Positions 17,501 to 25,865 are shown, counted from the first letter of the stretch. The stretch: DNA of 64,000 nucleotides from Candidatus Hydrogenedentota bacterium (GCA_029552745.1 JAKPDK010000070.1:468813-532812), one strand, 5' to 3'. A program made the numbers and translations. The notes: generated by a model from the letters alone, not told the origin.

Positions 17501-18295
17501 GCCGGCGAAGTAGACTCAGGTTCCATTCTTTCTTTAGCGTGGACTCCGGATTCCCGCCACGTGATTACGGCGACATCTGAAGAACTTGTGCAGATCTGGG
17601 ATATGTCGCAACTGAAATGTGTTCACGTTCTGCAAACTGGCACGGGGTGTGTTGCATCTATCAAAGTGAGCGCTGACGGGAAATTCCTGATGACGGGCAA
17701 TCGGCCTCTGTGGGGGCACCAGGGACGGTTGATGCTATGGGACATGCAAGACCTCAAACCTATTTTCTCTGAAGAGGCACATCGAGGTGGCATAAACACG
17801 GTCTCACTGTCTGTCAATGCAAGAATTGGTTTGACAGGTGGACAAGACAATACCGTGCGACTTTGGGACTTCCAAGATCGCGCCTGTTTGCAAGTTTTGT
17901 CTGAGACCACTCCGAACGTTCGGGCAGTTGTGTTGAGTCCGGAATGTCGGTTTGCCGCAGCAGCGGACGAACACGGAAATATCGAGATTTGGTACTTGGA
18001 TTGGTCACTCCTGCCACGACCTTCAAAGGATTGGGATGATGGAGCGTTACCATACATCCACGCGTTTTTATCAAATCGCCGGGCAAGCGAAAAAGGAATC
18101 TCCGACGGTAAGAATGTTGGGTTTGAGGACGTGCGTCGGTTTTTCCATTTTAAGGGAAAGCCTTTTTGGACCGAGACAGACGTAGATCACCTCCTCTTTA
18201 TACTAGGCTGTGCGGGCTATGGCTGGTTGTCCCGTGAAAGAGTCTTAAAAGCTTTAGCCTATGAATCTTCCAAGAAGGCTTTCGGGTGGTTCTAG
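14600..18295 (+). CDS. Serine/threonine protein kinase fused to TPR and two WD40 propellers
   Basis: A 1231-residue cytoplasmic protein with no membrane segment. The Hanks-type kinase domain (about 45-320) has glycine loop GQGGMGKVF, VKLL lysine, catalytic VHRDVKTGN near 173 and DFG near 195, so it should be active. A TPR-like stretch follows (about 345-450). Seven WD40 repeats (about 465-757) end in VWD, TWE, VWD or LWS. A helical TPR-like linker (about 760-840) separates them from seven more repeats (about 843-1135) and a 95-residue C-terminal module. Such kinases probably read out partner binding through the propellers. Targets are unknown. The HEAT-repeat gene upstream is a candidate partner. 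Confidence 0.92.
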   Translation: MNNSEKIHSRSKHAPGETSASTKDESASWSHDQDSVWQIGNTILGTYVVTDFLGQGGMGKVFRVKHLGWNIDMAVKLLKPNLLTNPLAVESFQQECETWVNLGLHPHVVSCYYVRMIDGTPKVFAEYVDGGSLRRWLTEGKLYEGGQKMALRRILTIAIQTAWGLHHAHQNGLVHRDVKTGNILISRSSGAKVTDFGLAGARISAAHLENSARESGLVSAGGMTPAYCSPEQFRREKVSYKTDIWSWALSVLEMFVGGVTWKRGPEAPSVMCSLYEKGPVFAYCPPMPERVYDVLLKCCQEDPAARPKDMLEAVESLKEIYHELVGKPFPHRSLRPIRMRADSSNNRAVSLIDLGKWEDAEKAWCDALKAEPKHTEATFNFGLVKWRSGRLHDEGLLQELQEVRRLHPSETLPFVLYNQVLLERGDYEEVLKNVNRLETSGQYSENWLSIKQQAIELLPYTRKLVRTFCAHKDAITSVAVTKAGRLIISGSHDNTVIVWDTQSGTPCYFLTGHQGSVTRVGLSLNEKIAVSCSSDRTVRTWELDSGECIRVLKKHNACVVGVHVFDDSGSVLSCGQDGLIVHQSLEDGSIESLSLEIRSSVAASSFCAKGKLLFLGHVDGQITVWSYPEGVRKAAWKAHDAPIRTITADVHSNALLSASDDGKIKVWDKRTFACRHIIDAHLEGVLDLHCLAKSPFAVSSGKDGAVRLWCLRNRRCLYTYRGHKGAVRCVTFMADARYLVSGGEDGLINLWSVGSIIPKYRAPFVLCRAIESETAAKDEMTFVQILSKAKGCFDKADWNGAADALRTARELPGFRRNAGALALWTALYTKLPCGEFTGSWRVGKTCAHKGAATCLAVSPEGTILFSAGEDGCIVGWDPENCTRKIAFEGHTKPVKALDVDPLNRFLLSAAEDNVVMAWDIRNGKALKFFEPPAGNIDAVAISPNGQFIVGGGWALTLWHVDTGRCLLAGEVDSGSILSLAWTPDSRHVITATSEELVQIWDMSQLKCVHVLQTGTGCVASIKVSADGKFLMTGNRPLWGHQGRLMLWDMQDLKPIFSEEAHRGGINTVSLSVNARIGLTGGQDNTVRLWDFQDRACLQVLSETTPNVRAVVLSPECRFAAAADEHGNIEIWYLDWSLLPRPSKDWDDGALPYIHAFLSNRRASEKGISDGKNVGFEDVRRFFHFKGKPFWTETDVDHLLFILGCAGYGWLSRERVLKALAYESSKKAFGWF

Positions 18296-18330
18296 CCTAA
18301 GTTGTTTGAAAATACTTCAGCTCTAGGTTT

Positions 18331-19434
18331 TCACTCGTCAAGCAACCCGTGCTCCAAACCCACTGGCAAAGGAGCCGGTCTTTGGCACGCACTGGCAATG
18401 TCAACGTGGCGACTAGTCTCAGATGCTTCCAGAAAAGCATGCATAACATCCAAGACGTGGTAGGTTAGTTCACCGTTGGCGCGATGTGGACGGCCGGTTG
18501 TCAAGGCGTAAGCCATGTCGGCTACTCCCAATCCTCGTGAGTTTTGAGCGTAGCCATGAGTCAAGGGTATCTCGCTCCACTCCTGAGCTCGTTCTCGTTT
18601 GATACGAACGGGACCTCCGAATTTATTCGGATCCGGCAAGAGCATTGTGCCTTCTGTGCCGTATAATTCCAAACAATGGTGCGACGTGCTCCAGACGTCG
18701 AAACTCGTCGTGATTGTTCCTATAGCCCCGTTAGAAAAATCCAAAATACCTGCAATGTGGGTTGGCGTATTTACCTTGATAATTTCGCCGTACTTTTCCT
18801 TGCTTGTAATCTTGCGCGTTGGGAACGTGATTCGCGTGGAGCCACTGACTCGTTTCACTGGGCCCAGCATTGAAATCAGCGCTGTGAGATAATAGGGTCC
18901 CATGTCAAACATGGGTCCCCCGCCGGGCTGATAGTAAAAGTCTGGATCGGGATGCCAGCTTTCATGGCCATGGCAAAGCATAAATGCAGAAGCCCCAACT
19001 GGCTCACCAATCCATCCATCATCCAATAGTTTTCTGCACGTTTGAAGTCCGCCCCCCAAGAAAGTATCAGGTGCACCACCTAGTAGCACACCTTTTTCTT
19101 TGGCGAGTTGAACGAGGCGTTTCCCATCCTCCCGGCTTATCGCCAAGGGTTTTTCGTTGTATAAGGATTTACCCGCTTCAAGGACCTTGAAGCCCACTTC
19201 TGCGTGTGCTTTCGGTATGGTTAGATTAACGACGATGCGGATATCGGGATCTGCTAAGAGCTCGTCGACCGTGCACGCGCGTGGCACATTATGCTTTTCT
19301 GCTTTTGCCCTAGCCCGTTCGGGTAGGAGGTCTGCGCACGCCTTTATTTCAAGTATTTGAAACGTCTTGCCGGCTTCGAAGTAAATGTCCGAAATGTTAC
19401 CACACCCTATAATTCCAATAGCGACTCGTTCCAT
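18331..19434 (-). CDS. Gfo/Idh/MocA family oxidoreductase
   Basis: A 367-residue NAD(P)-dependent sugar dehydrogenase-like protein. I start it at ATG 19434, where AGGGAG precedes at normal spacing and the Rossmann motif ([10 protein letters not shown]) begins at once; the frame is open further to 19491. The [15 protein letters not shown] segment is the family's conserved EKP motif, and the C-terminal domain contains [12 protein letters not shown]. The ATG shares one base with the stop codon of the ThuA-like gene (TAATG), so the two are translationally coupled. This pairing is common in carbohydrate-degrading bacteria. The sugar substrate is not determinable from sequence. Confidence 0.92.
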   Translation of the reverse strand: MERVAIGIIGCGNISDIYFEAGKTFQILEIKACADLLPERARAKAEKHNVPRACTVDELLADPDIRIVVNLTIPKAHAEVGFKVLEAGKSLYNEKPLAISREDGKRLVQLAKEKGVLLGGAPDTFLGGGLQTCRKLLDDGWIGEPVGASAFMLCHGHESWHPDPDFYYQPGGGPMFDMGPYYLTALISMLGPVKRVSGSTRITFPTRKITSKEKYGEIIKVNTPTHIAGILDFSNGAIGTITTSFDVWSTSHHCLELYGTEGTMLLPDPNKFGGPVRIKRERAQEWSEIPLTHGYAQNSRGLGVADMAYALTTGRPHRANGELTYHVLDVMHAFLEASETSRHVDIASACQRPAPLPVGLEHGLLDE

Positions 19435-20090
19435 TACACATTCTCCCTGTTGGCAGCCCATAGAATGCCACGCTGCATGATAAGGCGACACTCCGGTACA
19501 TCAAAATCCTTTCTCACATGCCCGAGAGAGGAATAAAAGACTTTACCTTTTCCATACCGACGCCGCCAAACTACCGGCATAACACAACCTGCAATCCAAG
19601 GATGTGGAACACCATCAAATGTAGTCGTTGCTAGAACTTCATTCGAGGGGTCAACATGTAAATAGTATTGTTCTGACCTCATTTGAAAATCTGAAATTCC
19701 TGTGGTGATGGGATCGTCTTTTTTCACAATGTGAACAGTGTAATCGCGAATGCCCCCCGGGTGCTCTACCCAATTACCCCCTGTCATGAATTGGTATCCT
19801 GTGTTGTTGCGAAACGCATCGCACATTCCACCATGCCAACCGGCAAAACCCGTCCCATTACGTACTGCTTCCAGCAACCCTTTCTCTTGTTCCCCCGTGA
19901 TTTGTCCCATAGTCCAGCACTGGATGATAACGTCGTAACTAGCCATGGCATCTCGGTCAAGATAGGCGTCCAGGGTATCGGACTCCGTGACGTCAAAACC
20001 CTGCTCTCTTAACCATGGAATGAACACATCAACACACTGCTTTGGCTCATGTCCTTCCCAACCGCCCCAAACGGTCAATGCTTTTTTCAT
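19434..20090 (-). CDS. ThuA-like (trehalose-utilisation domain) protein
   Basis: A 218-residue protein with the class-I glutamine-amidotransferase-like fold of ThuA. Visible markers are the opening [14 protein letters not shown], the central [15 protein letters not shown] and the late [20 protein letters not shown] with a conserved HVRKDF. ThuA proteins are linked to oxidised disaccharide metabolism, though their reaction is not settled. The start is ATG 20090, just after AGGAAGAGGTG; a GTG directly before it is possible. The gene is coupled to the downstream Gfo/Idh/MocA gene by a one-base overlap. Confidence 0.88.
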   Translation of the reverse strand: MKKALTVWGGWEGHEPKQCVDVFIPWLREQGFDVTESDTLDAYLDRDAMASYDVIIQCWTMGQITGEQEKGLLEAVRNGTGFAGWHGGMCDAFRNNTGYQFMTGGNWVEHPGGIRDYTVHIVKKDDPITTGISDFQMRSEQYYLHVDPSNEVLATTTFDGVPHPWIAGCVMPVVWRRRYGKGKVFYSSLGHVRKDFDVPECRLIMQRGILWAANRENV

Positions 20091-20127
20091 CACCTCTTCC
20101 TTTCATTGATGGTAAGGATTGAATTGT

Positions 20128-20787
20128 TCAGTCGAGTTTTGTAGCGCAATAGACACGCGCAGGCGGGAAATTCTGCCAAATAATTGGAGACAACTCAACA
20201 TGGTTTTTGAAGCGAGCGTTTAGCAGATGGCGGAAGCGTTTTCCGCCTCTTGTCCATAGTGAGAAGAAATAGGTAAACGTTACAAACCTTCCCCCAGGAG
20301 CAAGTACGTTCCATGCAGCGTCGAGTATTTGCGTTTGCAGTGGCTCTTCAAATAGTGCCCAAGGCAGACCGGATATAATGCAGTCACAACTATTGACACC
20401 TAATTCGTTAAGATGTGTTTGGACGTTGGCTGCTGAATCTTCAAAGATGTGAAGGGCAGGATATTTTTTCCGCAGAGCAGTGGCGAACTCGGGATTAATT
20501 TCAATCGCTAGGAAAATGGAGTTCGAGGCAGCGTTCTCTAAAATGACCTCAGTAATGGCTCCTGTCCCGGGACCGAATTCTACAATGGTTCGCGCTAAAG
20601 CCAATTGGGATGTTTCAACCATGTATAATGCCAAGGCGCGGGAACTGGGTGCCACCGTGCCTGTGGTTTTCGCCGCAATCAATCCTTGTTTTATGAACGT
20701 GAAAATATCACATAGGTTTGCCCATAGGCGCACATCTGAACGCGTTTGTAAAGTTGCTTTGCTCGTCGAATGTTCAGAATTTGTCAC
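20128..20787 (-). CDS. Class I SAM-dependent methyltransferase, PmtA-like
   Basis: A 219-residue methyltransferase. The SAM-binding motif I reads IVEFGPGTGAITEVIL (about residue 65), acidic motif II is LAIEINPEF, and motif IV is IISGLPWALF rather than the NPPY of nucleic-acid methyltransferases. The N-terminal GTVAPSSRALALYMV and the C-terminal PPARVYCATK resemble bacterial phospholipid N-methyltransferases (PmtA, COG3963) and related KsgA-like proteins. If correct it would methylate phosphatidylethanolamine toward phosphatidylcholine, and pssA and psd are in this window. The start is a GTG with a weak ribosome binding site. An rRNA-type target cannot be excluded. Confidence 0.75.
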   Translation of the reverse strand: MTNSEHSTSKATLQTRSDVRLWANLCDIFTFIKQGLIAAKTTGTVAPSSRALALYMVETSQLALARTIVEFGPGTGAITEVILENAASNSIFLAIEINPEFATALRKKYPALHIFEDSAANVQTHLNELGVNSCDCIISGLPWALFEEPLQTQILDAAWNVLAPGGRFVTFTYFFSLWTRGGKRFRHLLNARFKNHVELSPIIWQNFPPARVYCATKLD

Positions 20788-20878
20788 TTTATAGAGATCC
20801 CCATCATTTTGCTTTTAACTTTTCAGAATGATCATGTCTTTCATGTTACACGGAAAATATCTGTCTATTCAATCGTTT

Positions 20879-21346
20879 GTATAAGTCCAGTACCTTCGGC
20901 ACGTTTTGTTATGTTGGATTTGGAACTGGAGAGAGAATTTTCCATGAAGGTTATTGAGAGAAAGTCACTGACGCATAGCGTCGTAGGTGGGTTTGATCTT
21001 TCTATGCTCCCTTAGTCCCCGAACACGCGGGCGAAGGCTCCCCGCCGTGTTGTTCTTTTGTCATCCCTTCTTACTCCACCGCATGCCGGTGGACAGAGGG
21101 GGCTGAACCCTGCGTAAAGGATAGAAAGCTGTCCCCCGGTGTCATTGCGAGGAGTGCCGTCAGGCACGACGCGGCAATCCCCTTAGGAATCAGGGGATCT
21201 CCCCGTCTCTGCACAAAGCTCTCTAGCGCTACGCGGTTGAGGGGATTGCTTCGTCGCTTCGGGGACTCGCTCCTCGCAATGACAACCAGGCGTACAAGCC
21301 TAGTCTACGTCCTCGATGCAGTGACAAACGTATGTGAGCTTATGCA
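20879..21346 (+). repeat. Dispersed repeat, copy 1
   Basis: About 470 bases that align end to end with 30396-30875, roughly three quarters identical by eye. Shared landmarks are the opening TGTATAAGTCCAGTACCT, a TTTTCCATGAA segment, a degenerate inverted repeat around CTTAGTCCCC, a GGATAGAAAGC segment and a snap-back palindrome at 21141-21283. It fills most of the 672-base gap between the methyltransferase and aminotransferase genes. It has no transposase. A 45-codon frame is open in both copies. The mobility mechanism is unknown. Confidence 0.85.
21141..21283 (+). repeat. Snap-back palindromic element within repeat copy 1
   Basis: Begins with GTCATTGCGAGGAG and ends with its exact reverse complement CTCCTCGCAATGAC, giving perfect 14-base terminal inverted repeats around 115 bases. 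Inner arms (GGCAATCCCC with GGGGATTGCTTCGTCG) extend the pairing. The same terminal motif recurs at 30664-30812. I recall similar GTCATTGCGAGGAG palindromes as multicopy repeats in many unrelated bacteria. It could be MITE-like or REP-like. Confidence 0.8.
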
Positions 21347-21459
21347 GTGTAGTATTCGTTTTGACTTGACACAGGCTATTGGGAAATCATAGCCACGACA
21401 CGGTAGGATACCGCGGAGCCTATCTATTTCCTTGGTTTCCAAACTTGGAGGACTTCGAA

Positions 21460-22575
21460 ATGTCTTTTCTAGCCGAACGATTGAACCGAATTGACGCCAG
21501 TGGCATACGCAAAGTATTTGCCTTGGCGACGAAACTGGAGAATCCCATCAACTTAAGCATCGGCCAGCCAGACTACGATGTGGACGAGGAGGTCAAACTT
21601 GTTGCGATAGACGCCATCAAGGCGGGCTTTAACCGCTACACTCAAACTTGGGGGATAGAGGAATTACGGGAAGCTTGTAGCGATTATTATAAACGGTCGT
21701 TTGGAGTGGGACTCGAAAACGTGATGATAACTTGTGGAGTATCTGGGGGGTTATACCTTGCTCTTCTTGCAACCGTCAATCCTGGGGACGAGGTCATCTT
21801 CGCAGACCCCTATTTTGTGATGTACAAGCATCTTGTGAATTTGCTGGGTGGCAGACCTGTCCCGGTGGACACGTATCCGGATTTTCGTTTGACTGCGGAA
21901 AGGGTCAGCCGTTACATAACTTCGAAAACTAAGATAATACTTATAAACTCTCCAGCAAACCCGACGGGTGTCACACTGACTACCGATGAACTTCGCGACC
22001 TTGCCGAACTTGCTCGAAAAAACGGGCTTCTTGTAATTTCCGATGAGATATATGAGTGCTTAAGTTTTGACGGTCCCCGGGTGTCTATGGCGGGTATGTA
22101 TGAAAACACTATCATTCTGAACGGTCTGTCTAAGATCGCGGGGATGACTGGCTGGCGAATCGGGTATGCCGCCGGCCCTTCAGAAATCATTCAAGCTATG
22201 AATACTCTTCAACAATACACCTTTGTTTGCGCTCCTTCTTTTGCCCAGGTTGCTGCCGTAAAGGCACTTCAAAGAGATCATTCCCCGAAAGTTTTATCCT
22301 ATCGTAACAAGCGGAATCTCATTTACGGTGGTTTAAAAAGTATAGGATATGAAGTAGTCAAGCCACAGGGGGCGTTTTACATATTTCCAGAAGCGCCCGG
22401 ATGCGATGGTGATGCTTTTGTGGCGGAAGCGATTCGTAATAGATTGCTAATTATTCCAGGGAGTGTCTTTAGTGAACATAAATCACACTTCCGAATCAGT
22501 TTTGCAGCTTCGGAAGAAGAAATAAAGAAAGGGTTGCTTGTTTTAGAGCGTTTATTTTCGTTATGGAAAAGATAG
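21460..22575 (+). CDS. Class I/II pyridoxal-phosphate aminotransferase
   Basis: A 371-residue aminotransferase of the aspartate aminotransferase (I-alpha/I-gamma) type. The start at ATG 21460 is set by GGAGG 9 bases upstream; the frame is open back to 21379. Markers are the N-terminal LSIGQPDYDV substrate segment, INSPANPTGVTLT at about residue 165, SDEIYECLSFDG with the PLP-contacting Asp and Tyr, PLP lysine in NGLSKIAGMTGWRIGY, and a late FRISFAASEEEI with the carboxylate-binding Arg. The amino-acid partner is not determinable. It stands alone between a repeat and an AT-rich gap. Confidence 0.93.
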   Translation: MSFLAERLNRIDASGIRKVFALATKLENPINLSIGQPDYDVDEEVKLVAIDAIKAGFNRYTQTWGIEELREACSDYYKRSFGVGLENVMITCGVSGGLYLALLATVNPGDEVIFADPYFVMYKHLVNLLGGRPVPVDTYPDFRLTAERVSRYITSKTKIILINSPANPTGVTLTTDELRDLAELARKNGLLVISDEIYECLSFDGPRVSMAGMYENTIILNGLSKIAGMTGWRIGYAAGPSEIIQAMNTLQQYTFVCAPSFAQVAAVKALQRDHSPKVLSYRNKRNLIYGGLKSIGYEVVKPQGAFYIFPEAPGCDGDAFVAEAIRNRLLIIPGSVFSEHKSHFRISFAASEEEIKKGLLVLERLFSLWKR

Positions 22576-22669
22576 GTTCTGAAAAATACGAAGTGATTTA
22601 TTCTGAAATATACTATTATCTTTTTTGTAAGTTCAATCTGATATTCGGTGTTTGATGACCTTTTTAGGA

Positions 22670-22748
22670 GAATACTATATTAATCGTTCATTTATAAAAC
22701 ATAACGGAGAATCTCATTATAATTGTTTTATAAATGAACATAGTATTC
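22670..22748. repeat. Long inverted repeat in AT-rich gap
   Basis: GAATACTAT at 22670-22678 and GTTCATTTATAAAAC at 22686-22700 are matched exactly by GTTTTATAAATGAAC at 22725-22739 and ATAGTATTC at 22740-22748. That is 24 perfect pairs with a 7-base bulge on one side and a 24-base loop. It lies in a strikingly AT-rich 278-base gap between the convergent aminotransferase and acyltransferase genes. It could terminate transcripts, be a processed hairpin RNA, or be a small mobile relic. No T-run abuts the stem. Confidence 0.75.
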
Positions 22749-22853
22749 ACTTTTTCAATTTTTACTCGAAAATAAAATGAGTTCTTATTTGGAAAAAAGA
22801 TTTAATTCGGTATAATATTTTTCAGTAACCATTCTTTTTTTCGAAGTAAACTC

Positions 22854-23534
22854 TTATATCATGCCTTTCTCTAGGAGATCTTGTGCTGAGTTTAGGCGCT
22901 GTTCTATTTCAATTCGTATATCTTCTATTCGTGTTGAAGAAGTGGGAATAACTGGTTCTCCATAGCTGATTTGGATTCGACAAAATGGTTTTGGGATAAT
23001 CATCCTATCCCATGACCTCAACCGCCAGCAGGGTGTGGCGTATAATGCGACAGGTATAACTGGAATCCTCCTTTTTTTCGAAAGTATTGCAATTCCGGGT
23101 TTTGCAATTCTCCGAGGACCTTTTGGCCCATCAATGGTGAGACCAGCAACCTTGTGTACGTTTATGGCTTGGAGCAGCTGTGTTATCGCTTCTGGACCAC
23201 CTTTTGTCGATGACCCTCTCATAACGTGAAAACCAAATTTTTGAGCCACTCGAGCTGCTAATTCTCCATCGAAGCTCAGACTCGTTAGTGTGGCATAACC
23301 TGTATAACGAAAATGCCAAAGCGCGAGGGCAAGCGTTTCATGCCAAAATGCTAACAACAGACTACCATGGTTTTTTAAGCAATTGGTAAATATAGACTTA
23401 TTTTGAACGACTTCTCTGCTGGTAATACCAATAGTCTTCAGTAAAGTAGATGCAATTACGGGGAAAGTGGCAAGAATGAAACTTTTTTTAAAGCCAAGAG
23501 GAACACCCTCAATGTCTTCCATCAGGGACTTCAC
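22854..23534 (-). CDS. DUF374 / lysophospholipid acyltransferase-family protein
   Basis: A 226-residue protein of the LPLAT superfamily, DUF374 type. The acyltransferase motif I appears as LAFWHETLALAL near residue 60, and a later motif is GLTIDGPKGPRRIAKPGIAIL near 133-153, typical of the family. Relatives are often annotated as lipid A or Kdo-linked acyltransferase-like and occur in diderms, so an inner-membrane role in outer-membrane lipid assembly is likely. The GTG start overlaps the panE stop codon (GTGA). The last codons border the AT-rich gap. Length is normal. Confidence 0.85.
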   Translation of the reverse strand: MKSLMEDIEGVPLGFKKSFILATFPVIASTLLKTIGITSREVVQNKSIFTNCLKNHGSLLLAFWHETLALALWHFRYTGYATLTSLSFDGELAARVAQKFGFHVMRGSSTKGGPEAITQLLQAINVHKVAGLTIDGPKGPRRIAKPGIAILSKKRRIPVIPVALYATPCWRLRSWDRMIIPKPFCRIQISYGEPVIPTSSTRIEDIRIEIEQRLNSAQDLLEKGMI

Positions 23535-24406
23535 TTCGTTTCCAAAGCCTTAATAAGTTGCCAGATGACCCTCGTTCGGGGGGCGGGTAAGCCGGCAATT
23601 TGAGCTCTGTCCAGTATTTCACCGCAGATTGCGTCAATTTCAGTCTTTTTGCCTGCACGCATATCCTGCAACATGGACGAAATGTTTTCTCTAGTGGCAA
23701 GACAGACCTCTTCGGTCCTTTCAATAAGACTGAAAGGGAACCTGTAGCCTTCGGACGTAGCAACTTTGACAGCTTCAACTACGAGATCTCTCATAAGTTG
23801 TCTGGCTTCAGGGATTTGTAATAATGCGCCGTTGCAAACGTTTAAGATAGCGGTTAAGGGGTTGATACCGGCATTGACAATAGTCTTTTCCCAAATTGCC
23901 TGTCCGGGCGCTTCGGTAACTTCCACCAAAAAGCCGGCTTGACGCAATATCTGCTCTGCGATTTGGGTTTCACAGGAGGTCCATGCGCCGAACCGAGTCA
24001 ATCCAGACGCCACATGCCGTACTACACCCTCACTCAAGGAATGAGCAGCTTCATAGGTTGCCCCAGCCAGTACCCGGTGACTGCCTACCAACGAACAAAG
24101 CGTTTCAACATTCCCGAGGCCATTTTGCAGCGTTAAGATAGGACAGGAAGGCAATTTTGTTAAGGTCTTGGTACTATATGCTTTAACTAATACAATCACT
24201 AGTCGTGTCGTCCTTGGAAAGGTCACGGTGCAATGCACATGCTCTGTATATCTTTCATCAGAACTTTCGATAGTTATGCCAGAGCTATTTAGTCGCTTCA
24301 CACGATCTGGTTTGTAGTCCACGAGACATGTGCGAATACCGGCGCGCGAGAGACGCGCGGCGAAGAGGCAGCCCAAAGCTCCCGGGCCAACAACACTGAC
24401 GTCCAT
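23531..24406 (-). CDS. panE: 2-dehydropantoate 2-reductase
   Basis: A 291-residue NADPH-dependent ketopantoate reductase-type enzyme (pantothenate and coenzyme A synthesis). The Rossmann motif VVGPGALGCLFAARL is at residues 5-19, LTLQNGLGN is near 91-99, the catalytic-lysine region is IWEKTIVNAGINPLTAI near 168-184, and a C-terminal helix bears TEIDAICGEILDRA. The family also includes reductases of other 2-keto acids, so the substrate is probable but not proven. It overlaps the acyltransferase gene by 4 bases. The SPOR-domain gene ends 27 bases upstream. Confidence 0.88.
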   Translation of the reverse strand: MDVSVVGPGALGCLFAARLSRAGIRTCLVDYKPDRVKRLNSSGITIESSDERYTEHVHCTVTFPRTTRLVIVLVKAYSTKTLTKLPSCPILTLQNGLGNVETLCSLVGSHRVLAGATYEAAHSLSEGVVRHVASGLTRFGAWTSCETQIAEQILRQAGFLVEVTEAPGQAIWEKTIVNAGINPLTAILNVCNGALLQIPEARQLMRDLVVEAVKVATSEGYRFPFSLIERTEEVCLATRENISSMLQDMRAGKKTEIDAICGEILDRAQIAGLPAPRTRVIWQLIKALETK

Positions 24407-24433
24407 AAGTTTAAGTCCATATGGTAGAATGAG

Positions 24434-25360
24434 TTATAATTTCCGTATAAAACAACCTGAAAACTCTTTCTTTTTTTTTAGTTCCAACATTTTTTTCTCC
24501 GCAGTCTGTCTGTCGGGATACTCGCCCACTAGCACGCGCAGAAACTTCTTATCCTCGGATTCTCTAATGTAAGGATTTAAATCATTAAGCTTCTTAATAT
24601 ATTCCTCTGCCTCTCGTCTTCGGGATGAGGGAATGGCGGCCACCTGAATCGCGTATAACGCCTTTCCGTTCGCCTTTTTAACATTTGTCGATGCGGGTAT
24701 AGCTTCTTGTCGTGAATCCTCAGGTCGGTCATCGGCAACATCCGACATAGGCTCCAAAGGCTTGGTTTCCTTTGCTCCCACCTGGTTTGATGCAACGGTT
24801 GTAGTTTCTGCCTGAGAAATCGACGGGGAATGCTCTGACGCTGTTGCGGTAGGTTCTGACCCTGCCGGAATGGCCTGGGAGGCTGCCGCTTCAGGTGATG
24901 GAGATACTGTTTGGGCACTAACACTTTGATCTTTCATAATATCGGACGGAAACTGATCCGTTTTTGTGCCCACGTTTTTCGCGGGTGTGGATGAGTGTGC
25001 AGGGGCTGGCACTTCTACAAATTTTGGCTGTTCTGTATCTCTCGTTTCGTTTTTTGATGCCGCGGGTTTTGCTGGTGAAACGGGAGCGATAAGGGGACTA
25101 AGTTGGGTGCCCTTACCTTCGTTTGTTACGTTTTGGACATTGTTCTCTTTATCAGTGTTTTTTGCATTTGATAATTTGGTCATTTGTTCTTGCAACTTAC
25201 TGTATTTTTCCCTTTGTCCTAGCTGGATACCGAGGAGAATTAATCCAGCCCCCAAAAGCAAAAACACACAGATTGCAAAAACAAGCTGGCGTGAGGTGTA
25301 CTCAAAGGTTCGTAATTCATTAAGTCCACTGGACTCAGGTTTGTTCGGGCGCTCTGTCAT
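24434..25360 (-). CDS. SPOR-domain membrane protein
   Basis: A 308-residue bitopic inner-membrane protein starting at ATG 25360, chosen because GGAGG lies 9 bases upstream. The start lies inside the end of the preceding gene, overlapping by 26 bases. A cytoplasmic N-terminus of about 25 residues precedes a single membrane span (about 26-50). A long low-complexity Ser/Pro/Ala/Thr-rich periplasmic linker (about 60-225) leads to a C-terminal SPOR domain (ALYAIQVAAIPSSRRREAEE to the end). SPOR domains bind denuded septal peptidoglycan, so it probably localises to the division site, like FtsN or DedD. Confidence 0.88.
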   Translation of the reverse strand: MTERPNKPESSGLNELRTFEYTSRQLVFAICVFLLLGAGLILLGIQLGQREKYSKLQEQMTKLSNAKNTDKENNVQNVTNEGKGTQLSPLIAPVSPAKPAASKNETRDTEQPKFVEVPAPAHSSTPAKNVGTKTDQFPSDIMKDQSVSAQTVSPSPEAAASQAIPAGSEPTATASEHSPSISQAETTTVASNQVGAKETKPLEPMSDVADDRPEDSRQEAIPASTNVKKANGKALYAIQVAAIPSSRRREAEEYIKKLNDLNPYIRESEDKKFLRVLVGEYPDRQTAEKKMLELKKKKEFSGCFIRKL

Positions 25361-25865
25361 CTGCGGTTTCCTCCAGAGACTGTAGTCTTTGCAGCAAGGT
25401 TTCTCGAGCTTGGGAAAGCTCTGCATAACTCAGATCCGGGTCTCTAACCTCTACAAACTTTCCATTTATTCGGTCGATGAAAAGTAAGACTTTTGCGTCC
25501 CCGTCGGGGTTTTCAGACTCTTTGATAAGGCGGAAGGCCTTTTGGCGTCTGAGAAGTTGGGCTGCGAGATAGGCAATGGCCAATTCATTGCGGTCAGAAA
25601 GCTTGACGGAAGAATAAAATACACTTCGCAACGGAGAAAACTCTTCCGGAGGACGATTTTCTTCTTCTTTAGGGTCAAGATATCGGCAAGACCACACTGC
25701 CAATGCTCCCTGTCCGAAGTCGGCCGAATAGGCTTCGGAAGAGTAGTCTTCCCGCGCAAACTCGTTTTCTCGAAATCGAATCAACGAAACGATTTCCTCA
25801 CCATGGGTGAAAGGCTTGCCTGATGCGTAGCAATGTCGCGAGCTTTTACTTATCTTGATTTCCAT
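25335..25865 (-). CDS. Conserved-looking hypothetical protein
   Basis: A 176-residue soluble protein without signal peptide or membrane span. I do not recognise it. The N-terminus (KISKSSRHCYASGKPFTHGEE) places Cys and His residues in a pattern that may bind metal, and a helical C-terminal third (SYAELSQARETLLQRLQSLEE) may be coiled coil. It overlaps the SPOR-domain gene by 26 bases and so is translationally coupled to it, suggesting a shared role around division or the envelope. It follows the AsmA-like gene by 46 bases. Confidence 0.75.
   Translation of the reverse strand: MEIKISKSSRHCYASGKPFTHGEEIVSLIRFRENEFAREDYSSEAYSADFGQGALAVWSCRYLDPKEEENRPPEEFSPLRSVFYSSVKLSDRNELAIAYLAAQLLRRQKAFRLIKESENPDGDAKVLLFIDRINGKFVEVRDPDLSYAELSQARETLLQRLQSLEETADDRAPEQT

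Noticed and set aside
20770-21015. 81-codon plus-strand ORF over repeat copy 1
   Set aside because: Only the last 45 codons align with copy 2; the first part is low-complexity, has no ribosome binding site and is not shared. Treated as a repeat-borne frame, not a gene.
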